A DNA stretch of 64,000 nt from Todiramphus chloris collaris (GCA_025345505.1 JANVCC010000018.1:54393656-54457655); one strand, 5' to 3'; positions 48,428 to 61,598 are shown, counted from the first letter of the stretch. Notes: generated by a model from the sequence alone, not told the origin. Numbers and translations are program-made.

Positions 48428-51400
48428 GCAATTATTTAAAATTAAACTATGTTAGTGGGATAATCACACTTACAACTGATTAAGACAAAACCAGCTAATA
48501 AATGCTTGTTAGCTAGCAGAATTCCAAGTATATATAGAGGAGAATGAAAGGCCTCCAGAGATATTTTAGGAATGCCCTTTCCTGATCCTGAAGTAGCACT
48601 GGAGTTGTTCTGTTAACTGCTGCCTCTAAAGACTTCTGCTTACATTCTGTTCAAGCTCTGCAGCCATGCACAGCTTGGTTTTATTTTTATTCAGTGTCTT
48701 CTTAGAGGTAATCCTTTTTTATCCATTGTGTTTGTGTTGCTAGAACATTTAATTTCTTTTTTATGAAACTGAGAGGGTTAAGAGAAATCTGGTTAAAAGA
48801 GAACAGCTCTATTAATACCAACTTTATCGAGATAGTTATAAATCTGGCCCAAACTGGCTATCAGGTTGACAGCTGTTTAATGCAGTCGATCCATGAAAGC
48901 ACAGTCTTCTCAATTTTCAGCTATTTATCTCTGGTCAGGAAAAGGCAGCTGACAAGTTAAGCATGAGGGTGTTGGCTTCAGGATAAACAAATAGCATCCA
49001 TCTCTAAAACTATAGATCTGTTTCTCATTGCAAACCATTTATCAACAAATTCCATCACAAATAAGCACCACTTTTCAGCAAAACCCATACCTACCTTACT
49101 GTATCTTGTCACTTACCCTGAGGTAGATCATATAGTGCTAATCAAATGTATCCACATAGGAATACATTATTCGAACCACGCCCTATGAAACAGATTTTCT
49201 TCTCCACGTTTTCCATGGGTTTAGACACAACCATGGGCTTCATAAATAAAGGTACAATTCCTGCACAGAAAGGCAGAAGAGTGTCAGAATCACTTCTTCC
49301 TATGAATAGGCACATCTTCATTATGTTGAAAACAAAACATAAATCTCTATATATCAGCTTTAGATAACACCATACTGTTATGGAAAAGGTTATGATGCAT
49401 AAAACCCTCATTTCTGGAAAACACTTCACATTTTGAACATGGTTAGTCATGAACCAGCACAAAGCATTAACGTGTATTTCCCCTCCCTGACTGCCTTGAG
49501 GCACTGCATGGAAAAAATGATGATAAACCAGATTAGAACTGTGAAATCACATTGCCACTTTTATATGCTGTCATTGCTTTGGTGGATGAATAGCTACAAA
49601 GATAAGTGCAGCTATGCCACATACCTCTGTTCCATACTCCACCCTACCTCCCACACTCAAATTCTGATTTAAATGCAGCATAAGTCCTCCTGGGCTGTCC
49701 AGGAAATTGCCACCCAGAGATTTCCGTAGTGTTCAGTCAACACCACTGAATGAGGAGATAAAGATTTGTTCAGAGGGAGTGCCTTGAACTACTCTTTTTA
49801 GTCAGTACATAACAGATGCCTTAAGCCTGCTTGTGATCTATCATCTCATAACTGTCAAAGTATTTTGTCACTATACAGAGTTCTTCTTTGCTTATGTACA
49901 GTCAACATGCATGCATATATACACATATTACTTCTTACAGTTAAAAAAAGAACTTGCAAAAGTGGAAGTTCATTTTAAGAGAAACTGTCAAAAGTAGCAC
50001 CATGTAACACCCTCATTAGGTTTTTTTCAGCTGCTTCATGATACCTTCATCACATGTTACAGGAACCCATTCCACACTGCTTGTCATAGACACTGAGACT
50101 CTTCCTTCTAGTTCACTTCTCAATATATATAAAAAAACGTGTTAGGAAATGGCTGTTTGAAAGATAAGTGGTTTGCCTACAACTAGGAGTACCAGGAGTG
50201 ACCCTAGAACTTAGGTCAGTAATTAGTTGTTATTCTTTTTCTGCATATACGAGAAAACAGTCCAGAGACTGTACTACAGTGTGTCCAAACATCATAAACA
50301 CAGTAGAGTCATAGCCATTTTAGATGATCTTCCTTTAGCAAGAGATAGTTATCAGGCTACTTAGTTGTTGGCTGCATTGTACAAACAGCTAGAAAACTTG
50401 GCGAGAACTGGAAATGACCATTTTCAAGTGCAAAAAAAAAAAAAAAAGTAAACAGAAGAATAAACCTGCAAAATCTAAGAGATGAATCATACATGCTTTG
50501 GGGAGCTGATCTCAAGTTACCATATTCCGTAAGTTAGCTCAGAGGTGAAGTTTTAGGTAGAAGTGTTTGGAAAGTTGCCATGAAGCACACAAGCTCCATG
50601 CACCAGTTATGGAGATGATGCAAGCTGATAAGGAGGGAAGATGCCTCAGGGAACTATAGTAATGTCATAGCTGTGACACCTCTGATGAGCAGCTTCTGAA
50701 AAGGCAGATTTATGCTCCTAATTCCGCTGTTAAATAAGAAATCTGGTACCTTTTAAGCCCCTCAGAGAACTAGAAACATATTCATTTCGAAAGAGATTTT
50801 TCATCTTTGACTTTTAAAGGCAAACTGGTACCTCAGCACTCTCAGGAGAACACGAAGAGTAGTGAACAAGCAGCACCTTCCCCTCTCCCTGCCCTTGCAG
50901 GGTAGAGGTGGAAGCAATAAGGATGAGGACTGGAATATGTCTCATACAGTTAGCTAGTTATAAGCACTTTATTTTGCTACTTAGATGACGATTTCAATTT
51001 CAACAAAGTGGAATTTCCCTCATTTCACTCAGATTCATTGAAGAACACTCTTTGACAGCAGCTAGGATCAGTTTTCTAGAGAGTTATGTTAAGCCACTCC
51101 TCTAGACCACTCCTGAATATTAGGGGTGCTCTAATATTAAAAGTGTCAAAAGGCAGAAACAAGGGAATCAAAGTAGTTCAAGTCCTTGACATTACTGAGA
51201 ACTCATGTGCTCCTTGCACAGGACTGCTGGGAAGCCAATACAATGTGCAGCAGAGGGATGAGCAAGAGCAACAGCAGATAATGACATTGACTCCTCCAGA
51301 ACTTACATCATTGCCAGGAGGTTTTTCCAAGTATCAGACACAGTATGCTGTGTGCTTGTACAAGAGTCAATGCTTTTCTGTCCTACAAGTGGCAGCACTA

Positions 51401-54400
51401 AGGTATCTGCCAAGTATCTGCTACTGGATTTGTGCTCTCATATTAGGAGGGATTACTGGTACGGATGCAGTGGTGGTGGCTGAGAAGCACTGAGAAAGAT
51501 AATGTCTTTTAAATTCCATCCCAAGCATTTACCAAAAAACAGGCTGTGGGCCTTCTGGTCCAATGAGTCCCCCAGCTTCAGTGCCAGAAGATAGGATGCA
51601 GACAGCCTCTGATAACTCTTCCTTGAGGAAGCTGTAGGGTGACTCTGAGGAGCTGTTACCCTGATCCACAGTATAGCAGCAGTAATCATGAACTTATCCC
51701 CCCATTCTTGTAATATTGGTGTTTATTCATAGCAAATATGTCCCTACTTATGTATTAATTTGATGCATTATTAATTACTTAAAAATCTTTGTCATATGTT
51801 GCTTTCTTTGCAATGTGGTGGGGGCTTGGGTTGGAGAGATTGTTGCAGTGCAACTTTCTGGTGTTTATTTTTTACTCTAAATTCAACTAGACTTTCTTTT
51901 CTCACATTAAAAAAGGAAAATCAAACAAACAAACATCTGACTTCTGCTACTGCTGGAGAAAGGGAGGTCACATTCTTCTGGTCTCCAACCCTGGATTCCT
52001 ACCATGATAGTACTTACAGTAAGAATTTTGGCTCCAGTCACACAGTTAGAAAGAAGGAAGGAAAATTACATTTGTACTCACGAAAGCATTTTCTAATAAA
52101 TTATTTGACAAATCTTGAGGATGAATAATTCAACCTCTCATGACTGTGAAATTACATGGTTTAAGACATGTATTTCTTACTAATCCAGTACTCCTTAATG
52201 CATCCATTTTAATGTCTTTATTGCCTACAATTTATCTATAGAAACATCACTTTCCCCTCTTTATGATGTTCACACCATACACAAACTATTCCAACTGTTC
52301 ATGGTCTATAGTTTGCTAGAAACCCTTAACAGAAGTTACACAGAGACCCAATACAGCAAATGTACTCTGTTCTCCATGCTTAAATGTATAGAAACCACAA
52401 TTATGCTTCCTAAGTGCCTGAATGTTTTAATCCAGAATAGCTGTTTTTCTATGTTACTTCATACTATTCTTGAGTGGCAGGAAAACACAATCTGCAAGTG
52501 TATCTGCTTAAAATAACCAAGAGATGGCAGCACTCCATTCAACCGAAATTTGACTTCTCATATAATCTATATAACTACCGTACAGCAGGCACTACAAGTG
52601 GGGAAAACAAGTGAATCAGAGCAGACATCTGTAGAGTAAGCCAGGACATACATCATTTCATCCGTTCGTTGCCCTGTTTGCCATGGGAGACTGACAAACA
52701 CAGCGGTGATGGAGAGTTCTTGATCAAGTGAGAAGAATGAAGAGGTTCTTGACAATTGCCTTTCTTCCTGGTCCATTGTCCGTCAGTGGCAACAACGTTC
52801 ACTGAAATGCTGATGTTCTATTGCATTTTTAATCATTAGGAAAAATATTGTCACTATGAGGAAAGGTATTAAGATAAGATGCCTAGTGAATACCTTTTAA
52901 AATGGATTACTCATCATTTAAAACACACACAAAAAAAGACCACAGAAAGTTTCACACATTATAGTAGGTCAAATTGCATACAGTATTCCCTCCTTCCTTT
53001 CTTAAACGCTGGAGGAGAAGGTAACTGCCCCTAATTCTCCGCAATCTTCATACACTACTCCCTGTCAGTGAAAACTACAAACTACTAGGTACCTTATCTT
53101 AGTTTGCCAGGGTGCAAATGTCTATACAGAGAGACCTTATTAGATGGGTTCTTTGGGAAGAGAGCTACTGTGTGGAGAACAGAGTGCTAATGATTTTGAA
53201 ATCAATCTTGAAGAAGCTGTTACCTCATATAATGGTATGTTTTACATATTTTGGTCTCCAGAAATCTTTGGATGCTTTTAAAGCTTCTTTATAAATGTCC
53301 AGTAGTCTGAAATGTTTTTCCTAGCACAAGTAACATAGAGGCATTCACAAAACAGAAACATTCTTTGCTCTTAAAGGGATACACTTATCTTGAGTGTTCA
53401 GTTGGTTGTTTCCACTCTGTTTTTTGTGGTACATGTTAGGCAACTACTTTCTTTGGCTTTATATGTTTTTTCCATATATTCCTTCACTGACAAAAGGTGA
53501 GAGGTTATAAATTAGCATGCAATAAGTATCATGTTACAAAATCCTAGCACAGCACCTGCCATTTGTACCAAGTCGGGTCTGTAAAACTACTGCAATAGTC
53601 CCTGCTTATGTTTGACTCAGTCAGTCTCCATGACAGCAAATAAATAAAGGTGTATCTCAACTAGGATGTTAGAGCAGGGTGGCTTACTCTCCTATAACAA
53701 AAAAAACATGCTGTGGCAACTAAATCTCAATGAACACATGAAGGATCCCATGGATGAATGTCCTTATCTTTCCTTTCTTTACCCTCCTTTCCCAGGTGCT
53801 CCTTCAGAACCACAATTTGCAGCTTTCTCTCTCCCACCCCACTCTTCCTGAACAGGGGGACTTTCCATCATATTTAGGCACAGGCTGTAGTGTCTTTAGT
53901 TAATACTGGGAATGCTATAGGAGACAAGGCCAAATTGAATAATTATGCTTACTCATGTTGAAAAGGAAATAACTTCTGGGATGTTGCAAAAAAGTCCCTC
54001 ATTTATGTATTTTATGTAAGATAGATGAAACAGCTGATGGTTCTTTGCCACTACAGTGGGTTCTGCCTCTTTATAATTCATTAATTTTACCAGGAAAACA
54101 ATCCTTTCACCCTGCTTCCAAGAAAAGATTTCATAGCAGAGTCAAGTCTCAAGAGACCCTCCTTCCACTTAAAAGTTAGTGTTTAAATGAAGGAGAATAC
54201 AGCTGGCAACACTGTGAATAACTACTTTGCATGTCACTGACAGGATCTTTGATTATCACAGGCTGTTGGGGCTCTGCTGTTAGGTGTCTTCTGAAAGGCA
54301 ACTTCCAAGGAGCACTACTTCCTTAATGCCATGTCAGAGTACTGAAGAAAAGTGCCTGCTGGATTTGTCTCAGACTTCACACGTACATAGGCTCAGGGAA

Positions 54401-55530
54401 GTCCAGGAAGACTTTCCAGCTTTACAAGTCAGCACATGAGCCAAGGACAAGCAGAATTGCTATAAGAGGAACATGCAGCCTCTCAAATATCTGGGAAGGA
54501 AAAGAAAGAAAGGAAAAAAGGAATTTCTGACAGGATGGAGGAGGAGGTACCTTGAGAGGAATAAAGTTAAGCTTTGGATTGTAGCTGTGTGGAGAGCACA
54601 AGTAGAGAAATGCTTTGGAGGCGTGACATACATGCCCCCCTAAGGCAGCAGCAGATGTCAGTAGGAGCTGGACTCCCCCACGCAGTCTCTCCTAATGTTA
54701 CCCCTGGATATTTTATGGGCTCCTCTGGAGTGATGGCTGCCCCCACACATTTCTCCTCCCTGGTTTTCTCTGAGTCTCTCCACGTCCAACCTCTAGCCCT
54801 GATGGACTTAACTTGCACATGACACTGTGACTTGAGGTGAAATTATATATTTGATGTGCATTATCTAAAGTCTTGATTTATTTACTTTGGAGTAGGTAGG
54901 GGAAGGAGAGGTATTTGAGGCAAACTGAAAATTTCAAGAAAGCGCTTGAGGATTAATATGCTGCTGGACAGGATAAAAGGAATTTTGCCAAAGAAAACAC
55001 TATCAGGCCAAGTGCAAATGAAGCTGAGATTGGGATGGGAGGGACTGCATGGGTAGAGAAAGGGGCTGGGCAGTAGGATTAGCTCAAGAACTGATGGGAA
55101 AGAAAGAGTGTGTCAGCCCACGTGTCAATGAATTGGCTGCTGGCAGCACATAAACATTAAGGAGCAGCTTGCAGTCTCTGACTATTTGTAGCCTGATTCA
55201 TAAACCAAAGAAGAAATCCAGAGCAGCACTGAATACCAGACTACACCTTTGAGCCATCAGAGCCTTTCACTTGCACTAAGGAAAATAGATTATTGATGCT
55301 GGCAGGGACATGTACTCCAAATACAGACAAGGAGATTGCAGCCCAATCCAAATCCAAACAGAAGCAAGTAGTCTAAAGCCAAATTCCTTTTATAGTCTCT
55401 TAATTTCACTACAAAATTGCTTTCCTTTAAGTTTTAAATTGTGTAGCATCCCAGCCAATCTAGCTAACCCTTTCTTACAAGAGCAGTCTGCACAGGAGTG
55501 GACCCATTAAAAACTCAAAAGACTAACTCA
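48428..55530. other. Non-coding stretch, nothing certain
   Basis: The longest frame is 135 codons on the plus strand at 51086-51493, with no recognised domain and a weak start context. A 16-A run lies at 50432-50447. GC content rises modestly around 54.5-54.8 kb, where frames are open on both strands, but no exon signature is convincing. Confidence 0.45.
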
Positions 55531-55531
55531 G

Positions 55532-55601
55532 GGTAAAATCTTGGCCCCACTGAAGGTAGTAGAAGGCTTGCCAAGCACTGCAGCGGGCCCAGGATTTTAC
55601 C
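55532..55601. repeat. Fold-back short repeat (GGTAAAATC ... GATTTTACC)
   Basis: GGTAAAATCTTGGCCCCA at 55532-55549 is nearly the reverse complement of CGGGCCCAGGATTTTACC at 55584-55601. The outer nine bases match perfectly. Between them is CTGAAGGTAGTAGAAGGC, a degraded form of the CATTGAAGTCAATGG core. The plan matches the palindromic sauropsid repeat seen elsewhere in the window. I have no library name for it. Confidence 0.6.
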
Positions 55602-57676
55602 TCAGGTCTTTACAAGCAGCAGCATCGCTTATTTAGAAGCACAAAAACACCACTGTGAATTTCCTGAGGTCAAATCACTTGCTCTTGCTGGTGCTTCCAA
55701 TGTCAGATGGTTTCACTTTGAACCCAAAGGGAAGAGGCTGAGAAGTAAAGCCATATCCTCTCACTAAAAGCCAATTCATTTTACATGATGTCTGTCTGAT
55801 GTTTAATTCTAGTGAAAAGAAGAATAAACCCAAAGCTTCTTTTTAACCTTCCTCTCATTCTCCGAAACCAACCTCCTTCCCCACAGGGATAGTATAGACA
55901 GTCTTTGCTAGAAATGACACAACAGAGGGCTACTGATCCATCTGGGGGTAAATGAGGCAAGATGCGGCTGGAGGACCAGCCAGGAAGCACGTTGACCTTG
56001 GGCTGCTCACGTCACGCCTGTGGAGCAGATGACTTTCAGCTAATATGACCCCATCAGCCGGATGTGCCGCTGGGACAGCACAGTAATTGAAAACAGTGGG
56101 CCCTCTGCCTGCAGCCTCTCAGTGTTAGTACTTGGGAGTGTGCAAACATGATCAATATAATGCTTCATAGGAATCTCTTACAGTGCTCCCAGCCGCATCA
56201 CTCCAGTAAAGGATTTGTCAGTCTTTCCATAAAGCCCCGTTTTGAAGAGTTTATAGTTCAGCTTGTTTTCATTACCTCGAGGTGAAAGTTGCCATATAAA
56301 ATTTCATACCAAAAACACTTTTTTCCCTTGCTAATACAAAATATCATCTAAAACCAATTTTTGACTCCAAATTTAGAGTCCTGGTAAGAGCCATGATGTT
56401 CCCTGACTGTTTTGGGTATGCTGCTCAGAATTTCAGCATGAAATGCTGTTGAATTTAAGGATTAGCAAACAAATGGCAAGCTCTTCTGCTGAATTTTTAA
56501 ACCACTGACTAATATGTCCAGAATTGCCAAGTTATGTTACTCGCTCCTAAGAAATGCGGTAAGTCTACACTGGGGACTTCTGTGGAAGAAGAACAGACAA
56601 TGTTCATCTTCCCCTGTGAGCAGCTGGAACTTACAGTTTTGCGGTGCTTTGTTGTTTTAAGGAGCAGAACTTCAGCTCGTATAGTCACTCTACCTCCATT
56701 CACTACAAACTACTTTGCATCTTTTCTGTCTTTAACAGTTGCTACACTGGTATAAATACGCAACCCAGAAATAACTGAACCTCTAGTAGATGACACAAGT
56801 TTTCCTGTTACATGCATGAGTCCCATTCCAGCTACCTGTACTTACGGAGCACAGTGGGAGAAGAAAACTAGGGTTATCTTTCCAAACTCAGCTGACACCA
56901 TATCCGTATGCCTGTGCCTCACACAGACAGGCAAAACATTTCCCATCGCCTGGACAGCAATAATTAACCTCTGCATTGCAGACAGCTGCCCTCACTGCTA
57001 AACTGCACTCTTGTCCCAGACGTTGTAGTGGGATCCCACCTCTGCTGCTTTCCAACCTTATCAGCAGCAACAGACCAAAATCCCTCCCTCTCCTGGGGAG
57101 GACAGAGCTGTGACAGAGACAGCTCCCAGGCTTGCAGGCTTGATGCTGCTGTTTCACAACAATAGATGTTAGCATCCAAAACAATAGTTAAAAAATCCAC
57201 AAAGGAATGACACACCTCTACATACCCACCTTCCCCTACCTATGTTTGTAAGGATTAAAGATATTAATTTCTTTATCTAATTTCAAAAAGTTAATTTAAC
57301 ACAATATTCTTACAAAACAGAGGATAGAACTTTACAGTCTAATATCTTTGTGGATTGACCTAGGAGGACCAGAAGTGCTGTCATGAAGATGAGTTAATTT
57401 ACCAAAGCCAAGTGGACTTTCGTTTGCTACATCTCCAGTCTCTGGAAAGTCCAGTTTATCCAAATGTCATATGACCATGGGACTCCTGGTGGAATTAATG
57501 TATTCTGGATGCTTTCTTGATGAGACAGTCTATTTCACTTATTTTGGCATAGTCTGTGCCTAGAAGAATTTCTTCTTAACCAGTGGATTTTTGCTGGTGT
57601 AAGGAAGTTTGGAAAAATCAGAAGGAAAAAAACCCTTTTTTTCTAAGCAGTGCCAGCTATATAAGTGAATAATTTA
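55602..57676. other. Mostly unique DNA with a CpG-retaining block
   Basis: The 315 bp at 55965-56280 hold nine CpG dinucleotides and nearly 50% GC, against a CpG-poor background. No long frame or splice-flanked exon is evident. This could be a conserved regulatory element or a less-methylated patch. Confidence 0.4.
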
Positions 57677-57735
57677 TTGTTGGGTTTGTTTTTTGTTGGG
57701 GTTTTTTTTTTGGTTTTTTTTTTTTTTTTTTGGTG
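57677..57735. repeat. T/G low-complexity tract
   Basis: The tract contains T10 (57702-57711) and T18 (57714-57731) with short G interruptions (GTTGGGG, GG). It is roughly complementary to the A-rich tract at 58130-58187, about 450 bp away. Confidence 0.85.
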
Positions 57736-58129
57736 AAAAAAAATAATAAAGATTTAGGGAAGGTGAACAGATGTAGGGAGTCTTCAATAAAATTAATAAA
57801 AATAGTACTAATTTTGTCATTGCTACAAGGAGTTGGAAGTGTATTGCCAGCTATAGAATAATACCAAGAATAGATACAGCACTTTTCAGTCTTGTTTCTT
57901 TTATAGTTTTCTTCTTTCAGTCTTCTTTCATTTATAAGGAAAAGAGGCTTATATGACTGTATGATTGTGTATATATAAATCATATGTCTGTATTCACCAA
58001 AGTCTTTTAGTCTGTCAGTTTTCTCTTCTCCTTCAATCATTTTCAATACTCTGGGCTGAATCAAGAACACAATAGAGGTTTCAAAATAAAATTATTTCTG
58101 TAAGGGTCCTGAAAGCTTTAAATAATGCA

Positions 58130-58187
58130 GGGGGGGAGGGGGGAAAAAAACAAAAAAAAAAAAAGGAAAAAGGAAAAAAACCCACCA
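58130..58187. repeat. G7-A-G6 plus A-rich tract
   Basis: GGGGGGGAGGGGGG (58130-58143) is followed by A7, C, a run of A, and GGAAAAAGG interruptions before CCCACC. Pure-purine tracts with both poly-G and poly-A are rare and tend to be unstable in replication and hard to assemble. Confidence 0.85.
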
Positions 58188-59142
58188 AAACTATTAGCAC
58201 TTCCACTGGGACAAATGCTACTGTGAAAACTCAGATGAGTTTGAACACCAGAAAATCCTCAAATGGTAGTAGATAGTCAGAGCACTTCAACAACTGGAAA
58301 GGTTTTACTTGATGCTATAACCTTATTAGACATCGGAAAACCTATTGCAATCTAAAATGCACAGACTCTCAGACTACATGCATTGACAGGCCGGCAAAGG
58401 TGATGTGCATGTACTCTGACTCCAAACTTTCCTACAAGTTTTCAGTCTCACAGCTCTTGTAATCTTTACAGGATGCTGGCAAATAGACAGCATTGACAGA
58501 AAGCTAAGCCCAAGCTAACTGAAAGATATATAGGACCTTACTGAAAGGATTTCCTTGGCATTAATGTCATGCTGTAGCCAATAGACCATACTCCCTTTTC
58601 ATTTCTTTTAAATTGGGGCCATTTGGAAAACTATAAATTCTCCTTAGGAAGTAGAATTTCCTCTAGTATTATCCTATTCAAAGACTATATTACTCAGGGC
58701 TTTCCTTGAAGTAAATCTCAAGGAAAGTGAGCCACCTGTTAAAGTAATACAATGCATTTGCCAGTGCTTTACCTGGCCCTAGACCACCAGTAGAATGAGA
58801 ATGTATTTTAAGAAACCACCCAAAGAATGCAAGCTTCTGCTTGTTTCATACATTTCAAAGCTACCACAGGATCATGCAGAAAAAACCAACTGTAAACAGT
58901 TCCCAAATGTCTTCTCCATGGTAGAACAATTTCCAGTTGTCCCACTTTCCTGTTACTAACAACTTTGTATCTGTTGATATGTTATTTATTGCTATCAGTC
59001 ATCTTCTCCATGCGACACACAGTGGGCAGGAGATTGACTCTTCTGTTTTGTTTTCTACTCTAATGGGAAAGCATGTGATGCTGCAGGGTTCTGCCTGCCT
59101 GTGGCAGAAGGAAGGGCGCCGAGTCCACGCAGTGTTTCACAG

Positions 59143-59178
59143 CTTTGTATGCGGCTGTCTCTTTGTATGTGGCTGTCT
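59143..59178. repeat. 18-bp tandem duplication
   Basis: CTTTGTATGCGGCTGTCT (59143-59160) is followed directly by CTTTGTATGTGGCTGTCT (59161-59178). They differ at one base, a CpG-to-TpG type change. A recent small tandem duplication. Confidence 0.9.
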
Positions 59179-59835
59179 AAGGCGTATCAACCACCTTGAC
59201 ACTCTGCCAGTGAACACGAGAAACAGCAAAAGAAAGTCAGCTCTGCTGAATGAAAGAGGGAAGCTCATGTAGTCCAAATGAACAGCAATTTAGGCTTTTT
59301 ATGTACGTAACCTCTGCTGCCTTTGTGTTGTCAAGAATAGCAAACAAAGTGCTAATGATAATGAGCAAATCCATCTTGTGTCAGTTCCAGACCTCTCAAA
59401 TGCAGATCCTTGGATTAATCTAGCCCCACGCCAAGTGCTTTGACTGGCATAGATATTAGAATTTATTTTCTCTGTTGATAAATAGCCAAAGCAATGTTTC
59501 TGTTCTTGTGTAGCTAATGGAAATCCCTCTGTAAGCACTTGTCTCTCAGTATTTCCATTGAAAATGCCACAGGATTCCTGCCCAGCTGGAAAAATAAAAG
59601 GATAGGAGGAAACAAAATTGTGTCTTAGGTTTATCTCCATGCAGTTATTTCAGAGATTTTATAGTCACTAAAGGTAGGCATGCTGAGAACAAGGAAACCA
59701 CTCACTCTGCAGTATTTCTGCTGCAAATGAAATTAAGAAGAAACTTTCATGGTGCTCATGACCTTATGCCAAATCCCACATGTTAAATTACTGTATGTTG
59801 TTAGACTTTCACTCATGAAAAGTCAACCAAAAAAC

Positions 59836-59862
59836 AAAAAAAAAAAAGGGGGGGGGGGGGGG
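59836..59862. repeat. A12-G15 homopurine junction
   Basis: Twelve A are followed directly by fifteen G. Uninterrupted G15 is unusual in vertebrate DNA. The run could form a G-quadruplex, or its length could be a sequencing or assembly artefact. Confidence 0.9.
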
Positions 59863-60494
59863 ATTTACAGATTTTTCTGCATGGCAGCAAGCCTGGACAT
59901 TTTTGTTTCACATCCACCATAAATATTTGACTCTTAAGTCACCCACACTTGTAACTCCTTTTGTTAGCAGGCTAGTAGGCACACTCTGGCAGAGGACTTG
60001 TCATGTGCCAGTTATGTGGAAATATGGACACATTGGATACCTTCTTTTTTGATCATCAACTATTCTATCTTATCAAATCATAAACACAGGAAAGGTCATA
60101 GGAACAGATTGTTCCTGGACCACAAAATCTGGAGTAAGACCAGAGTTTTCTGGCTGATCAGTAAATGCAGCTCTTTTAAAAGAGCAAAAGCTCTTGGGAC
60201 ATCTGTCACCTTGCAGTCTGTATTTGGAGCTGACACTATAACCACTGAGGTCAGGAGGTGATGGACTGCTCAGTTTATTAGGAATTTGATTACTCTCCAT
60301 GCAGGAGTAATGTAGAAGGAAAGGGGCAAAACTAGTGTCAGACAATTGTTTTTTCAAAGTCCTAATACACAGACTTTAAAGTGATGCACTGTGAACTGTT
60401 ACATACAATCAATATGAAAGTATATGGTGGCAGGGTTGCAAAGCCAACAGGGGACCAAGCATGTTCCAGTGTTGATGTTGTTGAAAAAAGAGAC

Positions 60495-61598
60495 CAAAAT
60501 GACAGAAGACCTTGACTTCAGCAAGGCTTTTAACACTGTCTCCCATAACATCCTCATGGGTAAGATCAGGAAGTGTGTGTTAGAAAAGCAGACAATGAGA
60601 AGGGTTGAGAACTGGATGAACAATAGTGCTCAGAGGGTTGTGATCAGTGGTGCAGAGTCCAGTTGGTGACTTATAACTAGTGGTGTTCCCCAGGGTTCAG
60701 TTCTAGGGTGTTAATCTGGGGTGTTAATACAGTCTTAATCAACATCTTCATCAATGACCTGGACCCTCAGTAAGTTTGCTGATGATAATAAACTGGGAGG
60801 AGTGGCTGATACACTGAAGGCTGTGCTGGCATCCAGAGAGATCCAGACAGACTAGAGATCTGGGGCAAGACAAACCTAATGAAGATCCACAAGGATAAGT
60901 GTTGAGTCCTCACCTGGGGAGGAACAAGACCGTGTACCAGTACAGGTTAGTGGTAGACCCACTGGAAAGCAGTTCCATGGAGAGGGACCTTGGCATCCTG
61001 GTGGACAATAATTTATCCATGGAACAGCAATGTGCACTTGTGACCAGGAGGGCCAATGGTATTCTGGGGAGCATAAAGAAGAGTGTGTCCAGCAGGTGAA
61101 AGGAGGTTCTCCTCCCCCTCTACTCTGCACTAGTGAGACCACATCTGGAGTACTGTGTCCAGTTCTGGTCTCCCCAGTTCAAGAGGGACAGGGAAATACT
61201 AGAGAGAGTTATAAAGATGATGAATTGACTGGAACATCTCTCTTATGAGGAAAGGCTGAGAGCCCTGGGGCTGTTTAGCCTGGAGGACATCTTCTTAATG
61301 TTTACAAATATCTGAAGGGTGGGTGCCAAGTTTCAGTTCTGCCCTGTGATAGGACAAGAGGTAACAGTAGCAAGCTGAAAAACATGAAGTTCCACTTCAA
61401 GATGAGGAAAAACTTCACTGTGAGAGTGACAGAGCACTGGAAGAGGCTGCCCAGAGATGTTGTGCAGTCTCCTTCTCTAGAGACTTTCATGACCCTCGTG
61501 GATCTGTTCCTGTGTGGCCTGCCCTAGGTGTTCCTGCTCTGGCAGGGGGGTTGGACTCGATGAGGTCCCTTCCAACCCTTACCATTCTATGATTCTTA
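60495..61598 (+). mobile_element. CR1 LINE, plus strand, 5'-truncated in RT
   Basis: The copy begins within the RT at DLDFSKAFNTVSHNILMGKI (about 60509-60570), continues through WMNNSAQRVVISGAESSW to 60666, and reaches the active-site loop SKFADDNKLGGVA (FADD at 60775-60786, catalytic aspartates intact). Next come ESSSMERDLGILVDNNLSME and QQCALVTRRANGILGSIKKS (60970-61080). The C-terminal blocks and a normal 3' UTR follow, ending GGTCCCTTCCAACCCTTACC and ATTCTATGATTC. A local 13-bp duplication of GGGTGTTAAT occurs at 60706-60728, and the frame changes several times. Upstream of 60495 the match ends. The copy is inactive. It is of a different CR1 subfamily type from the 46-kb copy, judging by the ESSSMERDLG block and the 3' end. 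Confidence 0.95.

Larger units (their letters stand above)
58188..60490. other. Non-coding stretch, mostly unique
   Basis: The longest frame is 113 codons, on the minus strand at 59299-59640. A 111-codon plus frame (58937-59272) includes the two-copy 18-bp repeat at 59143-59178. Neither frame resembles a known protein. A homopurine A12-G15 junction occurs at 59836-59862. Confidence 0.45.

Noticed and set aside
50155-50223. MIR-like SINE core (GTGGTTTGCCTACAACTAG, then CTAGAACTTAGGTCAG)
   Set aside because: The resemblance to the SINE phrase around 'TTGCCCAAGGTCACACAG...GAACCCAGGTC' is suggestive but short and too diverged to call by eye.
51086-51493. 135-codon open frame on the plus strand
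   Set aside because: It is the longest frame outside repeats apart from the low-complexity 137-codon one at 57657-58070, but it has a weak start context, no recognisable domain and no codon-bias signal that I can judge by eye. One frame of this size is not surprising among many in 64 kb.
54567-54822. Overlapping frames of about 82 codons on both strands
   Set aside because: Both strands are open because of local GC content. No splice-site pair or conserved domain was seen.
58937-59272. 111-codon plus-strand frame with repeated FVCGCL
   Set aside because: The FVCGCLFVCGCL repeat comes from the 18-bp tandem duplication. Nothing else resembles a protein family.
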